Positions 7,946-17,266 of a DNA stretch of 64,000 nt are shown here, in pieces (the first letter of the stretch is position 1; every line of letters begins with the position of its first letter). Under the pieces are notes generated by a model. That model saw only the letters and a list, made by a program, of their open reading frames with translations. It was not told the origin of the DNA and made no database searches. The stretch spans positions 1,984,001 to 2,048,000 of the forward strand of contig NZ_CP012544.1 in NCBI RefSeq assembly GCF_004803815.1. The letters are read 5' to 3'. Source of the stretch: Campylobacter showae. Lineage in GTDB: Bacteria > Campylobacterota > Campylobacteria > Campylobacterales > Campylobacteraceae. The position numbers were made by a program, and so were the translations under genes.

Positions 7946-9490
7946 ATGCAAAAAATAATGGGATTTACGAGAACGCGGGAAAATGCGGAGAAAAAAGGCG
8001 CGCTGATACCTAGCGACTTCACGCACGCAGCCATCATCGGAGAGACTGGCAGCGGCAAGACGACGGCGATGATATATCCGAATTTACTTGACCGCATGCA
8101 AAAAGGCTACGCGGTGTTTGCCGTGGATTATAAAGGCGGTGAGAGCGCCAAAATCAAGGCTCTAGCGCGCAGAGCCGGCCGCCTAAAAGACGTCGTGAGC
8201 GTAGGCGCGAGGCTGGACGCGCCGATAAATCTCATCGCCTCGATGAAGCCGCGGGACTTTAAAAACTGCGTAAAAAAGCCGATGGAGTCGAGGGAGAAAT
8301 TTTGGGAGGAGTTTGGCTCGAGCATCGCGACGGAGTTTTTTAAGGTGCTAAAGGCGCTTAAAATTTTCGCTAAAAAAATCACGCCGCTAAGCGATTGCTA
8401 CACGGACGCCTTTTACGCCGACGTGCGTACGCTCGCGCGGGATTTTACCTTTGACGTCGCTACGATACTGCGCCTCTCGCAAGATCTAGAAAAGATGCTC
8501 GAGTTTAAAGACGCGCTGAGCCTGATCTGCGACAATCTCGACTCCTCGACGCTAAATTTTACCCGCGAGACGATAATGATAAACCGCGCGTTTTTGGCCA
8601 CCACGGACGAGTTTTTGGACGCGACGAGCCGCTACAAGGATATCGGCGACGAGCGCACGAGAGATGATTTTCGCAACTACTCGATGATGATGTCGCCGTT
8701 TCTTGGCCTCATGAACGACGACTCGCTAAACGGCGACGGCGAGGGCGCTGCGGGCGACGCGAGTATCGCAGGGCTACTAAATAGCGGCAAGATCGTGATA
8801 TTTAACGCCGCAAGCTGCGACAAAAGCGCGCTAAGTTTCCTGTTAAACAGCTTCTTACCCGAGCTTTTAAAGCGCGTAACGATGAAGCAAAAAAGGCCCA
8901 TTAGCCTATTTCTCGACGAGTCGGCGAAGCTACTAAGCGAGAACACCGAGCTAAACGAAGAGATCCTGCGCGAGTGCGAGGTGGAGCTGGTGCTGGCGTT
9001 TCAAAACGAGTTTTTGCTCAAGCGTGCGATCGGCGGCACGGCGTACGAGGCGCTGATGGGCAACCTTACCAACCGCTACTTTATGCGCAACAAAGACGTC
9101 GTGAGGCTGGGCGGCAGCGAGGTGGACTGCTCTACGCTGGAGAAATTCGAGTGCGTGCTAGAGGGAGACAAGATCGCGCTGGAGCCGATTTTCATAGACG
9201 AAGCGGAGTGTCTGCAAGCGCAGCTGGAGTTTGAGCGCAAGAACCGTCTGCACGAGCGACTGCTGGGCAAAATCTACGAAAACCGCGTGATAGAGTTTGA
9301 CGAGGAGCTCGTGGATGACGGCAAAATCTGGGTGCGCGATGTGGATACGGGCGAGCGCGAATGCGTGTTTTTCAGCGACGAGGTGCTGGATATCCGCCCG
9401 CAAGATATCTATAAACGCCCGCCAAATACCGGCGGCTACAATATCTCGCTCGAAGACGGCACGGACGACGCACAGATAAGCTTTAGGTAA
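7946..9490 (+). CDS. Orphan VirD4/TraG-like ATPase (type IV coupling protein family)
   Basis: The 514-residue protein has a Walker A motif at residues 32-40 (GETGSGKTT) followed by IYPNLLDRMQKGYAVFAVDYKGG. The nucleotide-loop-then-DxKG layout is that of VirD4/TraG/TraM-recognition ATPases. A Walker B-like SLFLDESAKLL and a downstream LVLAFQNEF sensor-like segment fit the same family. There is no N-terminal membrane anchor, unlike true coupling proteins. No relaxase or type IV secretion gene is nearby, so its partner is unknown. It is flanked on both sides by gene-free, AAATTT-rich DNA. Confidence 0.7.
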   Translation: MQKIMGFTRTRENAEKKGALIPSDFTHAAIIGETGSGKTTAMIYPNLLDRMQKGYAVFAVDYKGGESAKIKALARRAGRLKDVVSVGARLDAPINLIASMKPRDFKNCVKKPMESREKFWEEFGSSIATEFFKVLKALKIFAKKITPLSDCYTDAFYADVRTLARDFTFDVATILRLSQDLEKMLEFKDALSLICDNLDSSTLNFTRETIMINRAFLATTDEFLDATSRYKDIGDERTRDDFRNYSMMMSPFLGLMNDDSLNGDGEGAAGDASIAGLLNSGKIVIFNAASCDKSALSFLLNSFLPELLKRVTMKQKRPISLFLDESAKLLSENTELNEEILRECEVELVLAFQNEFLLKRAIGGTAYEALMGNLTNRYFMRNKDVVRLGGSEVDCSTLEKFECVLEGDKIALEPIFIDEAECLQAQLEFERKNRLHERLLGKIYENRVIEFDEELVDDGKIWVRDVDTGERECVFFSDEVLDIRPQDIYKRPPNTGGYNISLEDGTDDAQISFR

Positions 9491-9872
9491 ATTTGACAGC
9501 GACTAAACGGGAGTGTGGGTTAAATTTGGCTGAGCTAGCGAGCAAATTTGAGCGTAAATTTGGGTCAAATTTGGAAGACGGCGTAAATTTGAACGATATA
9601 GGTTAAATTTGCCGCTGTTATCTGTATCCAAATTTAACGAGCAAGCCAAGAAAAACCCGCTCATCGGTAGTCAAATTTAACAAAACGATTCGCAAATTTA
9701 CCCAAATTTAACAAGCAAGTTTAGCGGTCAAATTTGAGCCAAACCTCGGCGCGCTATCTACCGTCAAATTTGACTGAATTCACACGCCGACGCAACCCAA
9801 ATTTAGATCAAATTTGATCCGTCCGCCCAGACTCAAATTTTACCCAATCAACCAAAACCGCTTGAGATAAAT
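9491..9872. repeat. AAATTT-word-rich spacer
   Basis: 382 bases without a gene. Reading by eye I find about 17 AAATTT hexamers between 9481 and 9872, mostly within TCAAATTTGA-, TAAATTTG- or CAAATTTAAC-like words, in both orientations and irregularly spaced. At random fewer than one would be expected. No open frame is convincing. Confidence 0.7.
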
Positions 9873-10610
9873 TCAAAATTTAACCCCGTGATTTAGCAGT
9901 TTTCTCACGCCTAGATTCGTGTCGATGCCCGTGATTATGGCGTTGTAGATGTACTCTTTGCCTTGCTGGATGGCGCTTTCTAGGCTCTCGCCGCGAGCGA
10001 GCAGGCAGGCTAGCGAGCTAGAAAACGTGCAGCCAGCGCCGATGATAACTAGCGGATCAGCCAGCGGCGTCTCAAAGTTTTGCACGCTGCCGTCCTTGCG
10101 GTAGAGCGTGTCGATGCTTTTGCCAGCGACGATGTGCTTTTTCACGATCACGTCGCACGGCAAATTCGTAAAATCATCGCCGAAAAGCACGTCGGCTTCG
10201 CGCAAATTTGGCGTCGTGACAGCGGCAAATTTCATCAGCTCTTTTAACCTCTCAATGGCGCTATCTTTGATGAGTTTATGCCCCATTTTCGAGACGCAGA
10301 CGGGATCTAGCACAACCGGAGCGGAGTTTTTTTCTAAAAAACCCTGCACGACGTCCATGATGGGCTCGTTAAAGAGCATGCCGATTTTAACGCCATCGAA
10401 GCTGAACTCTGCCGCGAGCATCTCGAGCTGATCGGCGATGAACGAGGGATCTAGCGAAACGATATTTTTGATCTTGTCCGTGTTTTCGGCAGTTAGTGCC
10501 GTGACCGCCGTCGCGCTATAGCAGCCAAAGTGCGCGCACGCCTTGATATCAGCTTGCAGTCCCGCGCCGCCGTTGCTACACGAGCCTGCGATGATGAGGA
10601 TTTTTTTCAT
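9873..10610 (-). CDS. thiD: Hydroxymethylpyrimidine/phosphomethylpyrimidine kinase
   Basis: Phosphorylates HMP and HMP-P in thiamine synthesis. The N-terminal substrate region SCSNGGAGLQADIKAC, the middle LDPVCVSKMG and the C-terminal GAGCTFSSSLA (the ribokinase-fold anion hole) are all present. The length of 245 residues is slightly short but complete. The usual GT(G/A)DT is replaced by GAGCT, so the catalytic Asp seems to be absent from the conventional position, which is worth noting. The -10 box is TATAAT (complement) at 10641-10646, and AAAGG precedes the ATG. Confidence 0.85.
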   Translation of the reverse strand: MKKILIIAGSCSNGGAGLQADIKACAHFGCYSATAVTALTAENTDKIKNIVSLDPSFIADQLEMLAAEFSFDGVKIGMLFNEPIMDVVQGFLEKNSAPVVLDPVCVSKMGHKLIKDSAIERLKELMKFAAVTTPNLREADVLFGDDFTNLPCDVIVKKHIVAGKSIDTLYRKDGSVQNFETPLADPLVIIGAGCTFSSSLACLLARGESLESAIQQGKEYIYNAIITGIDTNLGVRKLLNHGVKF

Positions 10611-10709
10611 TTTTTGCCTTTTTTCGCTTTTAAAAGCCGTATTATAAACGACATTGCATTAACGGCGAGTTAAACGCTAAATTTTATAATTTTTTAAAGC
10701 CGTTTGCAC

Positions 10710-10715
10710 TACAAT
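10710..10715 (+). promoter_or_regulatory. -10 box for the methyltransferase gene
   Basis: TACAAT 37 bases before the ATG at 10753, followed by AAGGA at 10740-10744. It is divergent from the thiD promoter. Confidence 0.45.
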
Positions 10716-10752
10716 TTCTATAAAGATTATCAAAATAAAAAGGAAAAACGAG

Positions 10753-11583
10753 ATGGAAAAGATCGCATTTGCGGATATCGTCTCCGAAACGCTACTTATA
10801 AATTTATACTTTAGAAGTAAGGAAAATGAGGAGGCCAAGCCCATACTAAAAGACGAATTTTTAGGCGACGTCGCGAGCAGGATCGATTACGATTTCGCCA
10901 AATTTGACCGCTCAACGCTAAGCAGGGTCGGCACGGTGATACGCGCGAGGTTTTTTGATGACTGCATACTTAAATTTACGCGCGAGCACCCGGCCGCCGT
11001 CATCGTTCAAGTAGGTGCTGGGCTTGATACCAGGCCTCTTAGGCTAGCTCCCGTTTGCTCCGAGGCAATCTTTTACGACCTTGATTTGCCTGACGTCATC
11101 GCGCTTCGCGATAAGCTCGTGCCAAAAGCGCCGCAAAACTACAGCCTAGCGTGCTCGATGCTAGAAACCGCGTGGATGGACGAGTTAGCCAGAAAACACG
11201 CGGGCGCGAAGTTCGTTTTCGTGTTAGAGGGCGTGGCGATGTATTTTGAAAAGGCGGTATTTCGCGAGTTTGTGCTAAATTTGAGCGAGCGGTTCGAGGG
11301 GCTTTTACTAACAGATTTGATAAATAAATTTGCCGCAAGGTCAAACGCGCGCAAGCACGACGTGCTCAAATTTATGAAAGGAGACGTTAAATTTAAGATG
11401 AGCGTAGAGGGCGCGGACGAGGTCGAAGCGTGGAATAAAGATCGCATAAAATGCCTGGAAATCGGCACAATGACAGATATGTACAAGGATCGCTGGGGGT
11501 TTGTCGCGCGCATGCTGAGTTATATAAAGCCGTTTCGCGAGGCGTGCAGGATGTTTGTTTTCGCTCTGGGCAAGCGCGGGTAA
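10753..11583 (+). CDS. SAM-dependent methyltransferase, leucine carboxyl methyltransferase (LCM/Tcmp) family
   Basis: 276 residues with the LCM-family signature: VQVGAGLDTRPLRL (SAM-binding glycine loop and the conserved DTR), YDLDLPDVI (acidic strand-2 residue) and FVLEGVAMYFEKA (catalytic-side motif VLEGVxMY). Bacterial members methylate small molecules or carboxyl groups of mostly unknown identity. It is a single gene with its own promoter, next to tRNA-Ser. The substrate cannot be inferred from context. Confidence 0.8.
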   Translation: MEKIAFADIVSETLLINLYFRSKENEEAKPILKDEFLGDVASRIDYDFAKFDRSTLSRVGTVIRARFFDDCILKFTREHPAAVIVQVGAGLDTRPLRLAPVCSEAIFYDLDLPDVIALRDKLVPKAPQNYSLACSMLETAWMDELARKHAGAKFVFVLEGVAMYFEKAVFREFVLNLSERFEGLLLTDLINKFAARSNARKHDVLKFMKGDVKFKMSVEGADEVEAWNKDRIKCLEIGTMTDMYKDRWGFVARMLSYIKPFREACRMFVFALGKRG

Positions 11584-11740
11584 ATTTGAGCAAATTTAAG
11601 CTAAATTTGACGGCAAATTTGACTGTTGTGCGACCTAACCTGCATCTTTATGACGCTAAAACCTTATACGCGCTCAAATTTGACGCCGCCATAAAACGCG
11701 CTCAAACTCAAATATAAGTTTGCGCTTATTAAATTTTAGC

Positions 11741-11746
11741 TATAAT
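11741..11746 (+). promoter_or_regulatory. -10 box for tRNA-Ser
   Basis: TATAAT twelve bases before the first base of the tRNA. Confidence 0.7.
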
Positions 11747-11757
11747 CCAGGCTTCAT

Positions 11758-11845
11758 AGATGGGTGTCCGAGCGGTTGAAGGAGCACGCCTGGAACGCGT
11801 GTAAAGTGCAAGCTTTCGAGGGTTCGAATCCCTTCCCATCTGCCA
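11758..11845 (+). tRNA. tRNA-Ser (anticodon GGA)
   Basis: 88 bases including an encoded CCA. The acceptor stem AGATGGG pairs with CCCATCT. The anticodon stem CACGC/GCGTG closes the loop CTGGAAC, giving anticodon GGA (reads UCC/UCU). The T-arm is GAGGG-TTCGAAT-CCCTT. A long variable arm is present, as expected for a class II tRNA. Confidence 0.96.
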
Positions 11846-11901
11846 TAATCTTATAAAACTTAACCCAAAAATTTTCCACAAATTTAACGCAAGAACCAAA
11901 A

Positions 11902-12585
11902 ATGATAAAGATAAAACACATAAACGAAGATGATTACGCGCGGATTTTCGTATTCGGCGATATGCACGGCTGCCTCGGGCTTTTTAATCTGATGATTAAA
12001 GAGATAAATTTGACCAAAAAGGATTTGGTTATTATTTTAGGCGACAGCTGCGACCGCGGCGAGGATACGATCGGACTATACAAAAGATACGCCGAGCTCG
12101 TTAGAAACGGATACGCGCTGATCCACGTGCTAGGAAATCACGAGAAAATGATGATGGACGGGTATTTTAGCGGCGATACGCTAGATCATCAAATTTGGCT
12201 CAGAAACGGTGGCGACAAAACAAAAAGATCGATTTACAAGCGAAATTTAAATAGTTTCGCGCTCTCGTGGCTAAAGGATTTTATCGGCGATATGCCGCAC
12301 ATCGTGAGCTCGGAGCAAAGTATATTCGTCCACGCGGCCTTTGACGGCGATAAAAGCGAAGAGGAGCAGGAGGAGGACTACGTACTATGGAGTATAGAGC
12401 CCTTTTGGGAGAGTAACAATACGGGCAAGAGGATATTTCACGGGCACGTAGCTAGCGAAGAAAATAGGATAACCAGGCGCGAAAATAACGTCTTTTCGAT
12501 GGACGTGGGTGCCGTGTTTTTTAAAAGGCTAGAGATAATGGAGATAAGAAGCGGCGAGAAATTTGAAGTGAGTTTAAGGGAGTAA
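11902..12585 (+). CDS. PPP-type metallophosphoesterase (PrpA/bis(5'-nucleosyl)-tetraphosphatase-like)
   Basis: 227 residues with the three metal-site motifs of the PPP family: FGDMHGC, LGDSCDRGED and LGNHEKM. Relatives are bacterial Ser/Thr protein phosphatases and ApaH-like hydrolases. Which substrate is used cannot be read from the sequence. It is followed after two bases by a second metallophosphoesterase of a different subfamily, so the two probably form one operon downstream of the tRNA-Ser. Confidence 0.8.
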   Translation: MIKIKHINEDDYARIFVFGDMHGCLGLFNLMIKEINLTKKDLVIILGDSCDRGEDTIGLYKRYAELVRNGYALIHVLGNHEKMMMDGYFSGDTLDHQIWLRNGGDKTKRSIYKRNLNSFALSWLKDFIGDMPHIVSSEQSIFVHAAFDGDKSEEEQEEDYVLWSIEPFWESNNTGKRIFHGHVASEENRITRRENNVFSMDVGAVFFKRLEIMEIRSGEKFEVSLRE

Positions 12586-12587
12586 AA

Positions 12588-13250
12588 ATGATTTATTTTA
12601 CCTCCGATTTGCATTTCGGACATAGCAATATCATGAGATTTCATCCGTGCTTTAGGCCTTTTTCTAGCGTGGAGGCGATGGATAGGGCGCTTATTCGCCA
12701 TTGGAACGAGAGGGTAAATCCCTGCGACACGGTCTATAACATAGGTGATATTAGCTTTCACAAGGATATGGGGACCAATATATCCATATTTAGCAAGCTA
12801 AACGGCAAGCACGTCCTAGTGCTAGGCAATCACGACGAGGCGATAAAAAAGCATAAAGACGAGCTGCTAGCTATGAAAAAGCAAGACGGCAACGCGCTGT
12901 TTGAGGAAATTTACGAATACAAAGAGATAACGGTGCAGCACGGGCAGGATAAATTTCACCTCGTGCTCTTTCACTATCCGATATCCGAGTGGAATGCAGG
13001 CCACCACGGCGCGATCCAGCTCTACGGCCACATCCACGCAAATATCGCAAGCGTAAAAGGCAAGGCGCTAAACGTCGGCTACGATCTGCACGGCAAGATT
13101 TTGAGCTTTGAGGAAATTTATGATTTCGTTAAAGACCTGCCGCCTTTTGAATATAGCAAACATAGGATGTTTAGCGAAGAAGATAGCGTAGAGAGTAGAA
13201 GCGTAAGGATAAGAGAGGTTTTAGAAAAGCTAAATTTTGACTGGCCTTAG
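12588..13250 (+). CDS. Metallophosphoesterase
   Basis: 220 residues with the calcineurin-like motifs YFTSDLHFGH, YNIGDISF, VLGNHDE, LFHYPISEW and LYGHIHAN, so the whole two-metal site looks intact. This subgroup is often seen in phages and accessory regions and is annotated only as phosphoesterase. It lies two bases after the PPP-type phosphatase gene with a GGGAG binding site inside the end of that gene. Confidence 0.8.
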   Translation: MIYFTSDLHFGHSNIMRFHPCFRPFSSVEAMDRALIRHWNERVNPCDTVYNIGDISFHKDMGTNISIFSKLNGKHVLVLGNHDEAIKKHKDELLAMKKQDGNALFEEIYEYKEITVQHGQDKFHLVLFHYPISEWNAGHHGAIQLYGHIHANIASVKGKALNVGYDLHGKILSFEEIYDFVKDLPPFEYSKHRMFSEEDSVESRSVRIREVLEKLNFDWP

Positions 13251-13279
13251 TCAAATTTGCGCCTTGGATTTACAAAGCG

Positions 13280-13315
13280 AATTTGGGCTTCAAATCTTAA
13301 ATTTGAGCCCAAATT
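13280..13315. terminator. Hairpin between convergent genes, probable bidirectional terminator
   Basis: Ten-base arms (AATTTGGGCT at 13280-13289 and AGCCCAAATT at 13306-13315) continue inward through CAAAT/ATTTG with one bulged T. It lies between the converging ends of the phosphoesterase gene and uppP. The arms contain AAATTTG words, as in the frr terminator loop. Confidence 0.6.
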
Positions 13316-13324
13316 TAGCTATTT

Positions 13325-14122
13325 TCATAAAAACATCACAAACAAAAACACGCCCAAAATCATGCGGTAAATCACGAACGGTAGCATGCTCACGCGCGCG
13401 ATCAGCGCCATAAACAGCCGCACGCAAAGATACGCGCTAAGGCCGCTAACCGCTGCGCCGATAGCAAGGTCGCTCCAAGGCAGCGCGTCCGGGGTTTTTA
13501 TCAGCTTTACCGCCTCAAGGCCGCCTGCTAGCACGATAACCGGGATCGAGAGCAAAAACGAGAAATTTGCGCTTGCGCTGTGGCTAAAGCCAAGCATCAG
13601 CGCCGCCGTCATCGTCACGCCCGAGCGCGAAACGCCCGGTATCAGCGCGATCGCCTGTGCTAGCCCCACGATGAGAGCGAGCTTGATCGTCATTTCGTAT
13701 TCGGTTTTTAGGCCCGATTTTTTGTCTGCAAAGTAGAGCGCGATACCAAAGATTATCGTCATCGCCGCGATCACAAGCCCGCTTCTAGCGTACTGCTCGA
13801 TGGCGTCGTTAAACGCTAGGCCAAAAAGCCCCACCGGCACGGTCGCAAAGCCGACCGACCACACGAGCGTGCTGTCGCCGACCTTCTCGCGCCGCGCGAT
13901 AGACGCGAAAAAATCTCGCACGAGCCCAGCAAGCCTGTCCTTAAAATAAAAAAGTATCGCCACTAGCGTGCCTACGTGAACGGCCACGTCAAAGGCAAGC
14001 CCCTGATCCGCCCATCCAAGTAGCTTAGGCACGAGTACGAGGTGAGCCGAGCTAGAGATCGGCAAAAACTCACTAATGCCCTGAACTAGGGCCAAAACTA
14101 TAATATGCGAAAGCTCCATCAC
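13325..14122 (-). CDS. uppP: Undecaprenyl-diphosphate phosphatase
   Basis: Recycles undecaprenyl diphosphate to the monophosphate carrier for cell-wall synthesis, and confers bacitracin tolerance. It is a membrane protein of 265 residues with the catalytic motifs GISEFLPISSSAHL (residues about 15-28) and IPGVSRSG. Seven or eight hydrophobic segments are present. It is a single gene on the minus strand. Confidence 0.95.
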   Translation of the reverse strand: MMELSHIIVLALVQGISEFLPISSSAHLVLVPKLLGWADQGLAFDVAVHVGTLVAILFYFKDRLAGLVRDFFASIARREKVGDSTLVWSVGFATVPVGLFGLAFNDAIEQYARSGLVIAAMTIIFGIALYFADKKSGLKTEYEMTIKLALIVGLAQAIALIPGVSRSGVTMTAALMLGFSHSASANFSFLLSIPVIVLAGGLEAVKLIKTPDALPWSDLAIGAAVSGLSAYLCVRLFMALIARVSMLPFVIYRMILGVFLFVMFL

Positions 14123-14425
14123 GCGGCCTTTTGGTTAAATTTAAACGAATTTTGTGCGCTAAATTTGATTTTATCTTGAGCGCAAATTTGATCATTTTCG
14201 TCTTTTTGCGCGTCAAAATTACCTGCGCCGCGAGCTAAATTTATGATGAAATTTTCGTCGGCGAATCGCCCTGTTTTTTGCCTATATATTTGCAATATTT
14301 CCCTTTTTAAATTTTGATTTTTCCGCGAGCAAGCCGCATAAATTTGATGCGGGTCTCGCCCGGCATGAGTTCTCAAATTTGACGCCTCCAGCTCAAGCTA
14401 AAACCGTCAAATTTAAAGCTAGATT
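14123..14425. other. Spacer between tkt and uppP
   Basis: 303 bases with repeated AAATTT words. An 85-codon open frame here would abut uppP by four bases. Its translation is rich in Lys, Asn, Phe and Gln derived from these words, and it has no binding site and no hydrophobic or domain pattern. I treat it as non-coding. Confidence 0.5.
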
Positions 14426-16339
14426 TTACTTCGCCAACTCTTGCGCAAATTCCGCGATCTTTTCAGGCGTGAAGCCGAAGTATTCGAACAATGCGCCCGC
14501 CTTGCCGCTCTCGCCAAAGCTCTTCATCGAGTAGATCTCGTCAGCAAATTTATACCACTCCAGCGCGCTTGCGGCTTCGACGGCGATGACCTTGGTCGCT
14601 GGATCTATGATCTGATCTACGTACTCGCGCGGCTGCTCGCAAAGCAGGTCGAAGCACGGAGCAGAGACGACGTTCGCGCCGATACCGCGAGCGGCTAAAA
14701 TTTCAGCCGCTTTAACGCAAAGCTCGACTTCGCTGCCGCTGGCTATTAGCGTGATTTTGGCGTTTTGCGCGCGTTTTAGTAGATAAGCGCCATTTTCTAC
14801 GCCGCCAAATTCGCCCTTTTCAAGCGGAGCGAGGCCTTGGCGGCTAAGCACAAAGGCGCTTGGAGCGCGTAAATTTAGCGCAGCTTTCCAGCAAAGCGCA
14901 TTTTCGTTGCCGTCGGCTGGACGGAATGTGTAGAAATTCGGCATCGCGCGCAATGTGCTAAGCTGCTCGATAGGCTGATGCGTCGGGCCGTCCTCGCCAA
15001 CGCCGATGCTGTCGTGCGTAAAGATAAAAAAGTGCCTGATGCTCATCAGTGCAGCGATACGCGCGGACGGCTTTAGGTAGTCGCTAAAGATAAAAAACGT
15101 CGCGCTAAACGGCAAGAAAAGCCCGTATCTAGCGACCGCGTTGTTTATCGCGGCCATGGCGTGCTCGCGGATACCGTAGTGGATGTTGCGGCCGTTAGGA
15201 AAGTCGCCCATGCCCTTTAGCTCGGTTTTGTTTGACGGCGCCAGATCCGCGCTACCGCCGATAAAGCCGGGTATCGCGCGCGCTATCTCGTTCATTATGA
15301 CGCCGTTGCTGTCGCGCGTGGCTAGCTTTTTGCCGCTAAAATCAGGGAAATTTATCTTGCTAAAATCAGGATTTAGCAGCGCGTTTAGCATATTTTTGCT
15401 CTCGCTGCTTAGATTTTCTACCTTTTTGTTCCACTGAGCTTCGGCTAGGTCGCCCTTTTCTAGCGCGGCGCGGAAGCGAATAAGAACGTCCTCGTCGATG
15501 GCAAATTTGCGCTCCGGATCAAAGCCAGCTGCGATTTTAGCGGCTTTTATGATCTCCTCACCAAGCGGCGCGCCGTGGCTATGATGGCTGCCCTCTAGCT
15601 CGCCCGCGCCCTTTGCGATGCGGGTGTTTGCGATGATGAGATACGGGCGCTCCTTCTCGGCGGCTTGCTCGAGCGCAAACTCGATCTGATCGTAGTCGTG
15701 GCCGTCGATGCGCGCGACGTCCCAGCCCTGCGCCTCAAATCTAGCCTTCACGTCCTCGCTCCAAGCGATGCTCGTATCGCCCTCGATCGTGATGTTGTTG
15801 GAGTCGTAGATCAGCACGAGGTTGTCTAGATGTAGGTTGCCGGCAACCGCACAGGCCTCGTAGCTGATGCCCTCCTGCAAGTCTCCGTCGCCGCAGAGGC
15901 AGTAAATTTTATGGTCGATGATGGTGTTTTCAGGCTCGTTTAGCAGATTAGCCGCGTATTTTGCCGCCATAGCAAAGCCAACCGCGTTTGCTACGCCCTG
16001 CCCTAGCGGTCCGGTCGCAACCTCGACGCCTTTGGTGTGGATCTCCGGGTGGCCTGGGGTTTTGGAGCCTAGCTGACGGAAGTTTTTTAGATCATCAAGG
16101 CTAAGATCATAGCCGCTAAGATGCAAAAAGCTATACACGAGCGAGCTTGCGTGACCGCCGCTAAATACGAGCCTGTCGCGGTTTAGCCAGTTTGGATTTT
16201 TAGGATTGTGATTTAGAAATTTAGCCAGCACGACCATGACGTCCGCTAGTCCCATCGGCGCGCCCGGATGCCCGCTGTTTGCCTGCTGCACCATATCAGC
16301 GCACAAAAACCTTATCATATCAGCCATCTTTTTTAGCAT
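14426..16339 (-). CDS. tkt: Transketolase
   Basis: Thiamine-diphosphate enzyme of the pentose phosphate pathway. The 637-residue length is right. GHPGAPMGLADVM, the ThDP motif CGDGDLQEGISYEA, and the pyrimidine-domain region DSIGVGEDGPTHQPIEQL are all visible. A TATAAT -10 box (complement at 16363-16368) and AAGGAG before the ATG show its own promoter. The tkt, ispA, PDZ protein, ybaB and murE genes run on the same strand in this part of the window, with the two repeat-protein genes and other genes interspersed. Confidence 0.97.
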   Translation of the reverse strand: MLKKMADMIRFLCADMVQQANSGHPGAPMGLADVMVVLAKFLNHNPKNPNWLNRDRLVFSGGHASSLVYSFLHLSGYDLSLDDLKNFRQLGSKTPGHPEIHTKGVEVATGPLGQGVANAVGFAMAAKYAANLLNEPENTIIDHKIYCLCGDGDLQEGISYEACAVAGNLHLDNLVLIYDSNNITIEGDTSIAWSEDVKARFEAQGWDVARIDGHDYDQIEFALEQAAEKERPYLIIANTRIAKGAGELEGSHHSHGAPLGEEIIKAAKIAAGFDPERKFAIDEDVLIRFRAALEKGDLAEAQWNKKVENLSSESKNMLNALLNPDFSKINFPDFSGKKLATRDSNGVIMNEIARAIPGFIGGSADLAPSNKTELKGMGDFPNGRNIHYGIREHAMAAINNAVARYGLFLPFSATFFIFSDYLKPSARIAALMSIRHFFIFTHDSIGVGEDGPTHQPIEQLSTLRAMPNFYTFRPADGNENALCWKAALNLRAPSAFVLSRQGLAPLEKGEFGGVENGAYLLKRAQNAKITLIASGSEVELCVKAAEILAARGIGANVVSAPCFDLLCEQPREYVDQIIDPATKVIAVEAASALEWYKFADEIYSMKSFGESGKAGALFEYFGFTPEKIAEFAQELAK

Positions 16340-16387
16340 TTTTTCTCCTTAGTTTTTATGCGATTATACGAAAATTCGGCTTAAATT

Positions 16388-17266
16388 TTACGCTTTTAGC
16401 GCCGCCGTAAATTTTAAAAATTCGGCGAAATTTTCCTTTTTCTCTTTTAGCTCAAGAGGTATCTGGTGCTCTTTTTCGCCGATTATTATGACGTCTTCTT
16501 CCCCCTCTTTTACCGTTATGGACGCGTCTGCGATCTCATCCCACGAGCTAAAAACGGGCTCTTCCATAAGGTCACGGCTAATGAGCCCGCACTCGTCCAA
16601 AATCACGCCAAAAGGTTTACTGAGTCCAAAAAGCGCGCTATCTAAGCTATGAAAAATCGGCGAGCTAGGCTTAAAAACGCCGAGCGATTTGGATAATAAC
16701 TTACTCTCGTCAAGCGGCGTTTTTAGCGCTTCGCCAAGACCTAGCTCTAAAAGTTTATCCGAAATTTTCGCCTCGTCATTTTGAACGCCGCTCTCGAAAA
16801 TAGCATTTAAAACGGCTTTTAGCGTCCTTTTCATCGCTGCTTTCATCTCGCTGTCGATTTCAAATTCGCATTTTTCCAGCTCTTGCCAAGCGATATTTTC
16901 CAGCTCGTTTTGCAAATACTTGCCGAGCCTAAACGCCGCCGCTACCTCATCGACATTTACGGCCGACGCGTCAAATTTAACCAAAAGATGACGACTCGTG
17001 AGCAAAAACCCTATGCTTTTTCGCCCGATCATCTGTGCATGTACACCGATAAAAGCAACCGGCCGGGCACCATAAAATTTAGGCGTTTTGCTATAGTCCA
17101 CGCCCTTTTGCAGCCCTAGGCTTTTATCTAAAATTTGCTCCACCGCCTTTGCGAAAACCTCGTCCGCATCGTCCCAAATCGGGTGTTTAGCGCCATTGCC
17201 GTTTAGAAATAAAACATTTTGTGTACTTTCGTCGAAAGAGAGTAAAATTTCGTCCAAACTTTTCAC
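16388..17266 (-). CDS. Protein of unknown function (possible bacterial PH-like domain)
   Basis: 292 residues, soluble, no signal peptide. The N-terminal part is mixed alpha/beta (SLDEILLSFDESTQNVLF), the middle is helical, and the end has a strand-rich segment, KPFGVILDECGLISRDLMEEPVFSSWDEI, followed by a short helix. That last part resembles the start of a bacterial PH-like domain, in which a Trp-containing strand pair follows an activation sentence of this form, but I do not recognise the family. An AGGAGAAAA binding site precedes the ATG. It is transcribed in the same direction as tkt, 48 bases upstream of it. Confidence 0.6.
   Translation of the reverse strand: MKSLDEILLSFDESTQNVLFLNGNGAKHPIWDDADEVFAKAVEQILDKSLGLQKGVDYSKTPKFYGARPVAFIGVHAQMIGRKSIGFLLTSRHLLVKFDASAVNVDEVAAAFRLGKYLQNELENIAWQELEKCEFEIDSEMKAAMKRTLKAVLNAIFESGVQNDEAKISDKLLELGLGEALKTPLDESKLLSKSLGVFKPSSPIFHSLDSALFGLSKPFGVILDECGLISRDLMEEPVFSSWDEIADASITVKEGEEDVIIIGEKEHQIPLELKEKKENFAEFLKFTAALKA

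Noticed and set aside
14119-14376. An 85-codon frame overlapping uppP by four bases
   Set aside because: Composition follows the AAATTT-word spacer, with no binding site and no protein-like pattern.
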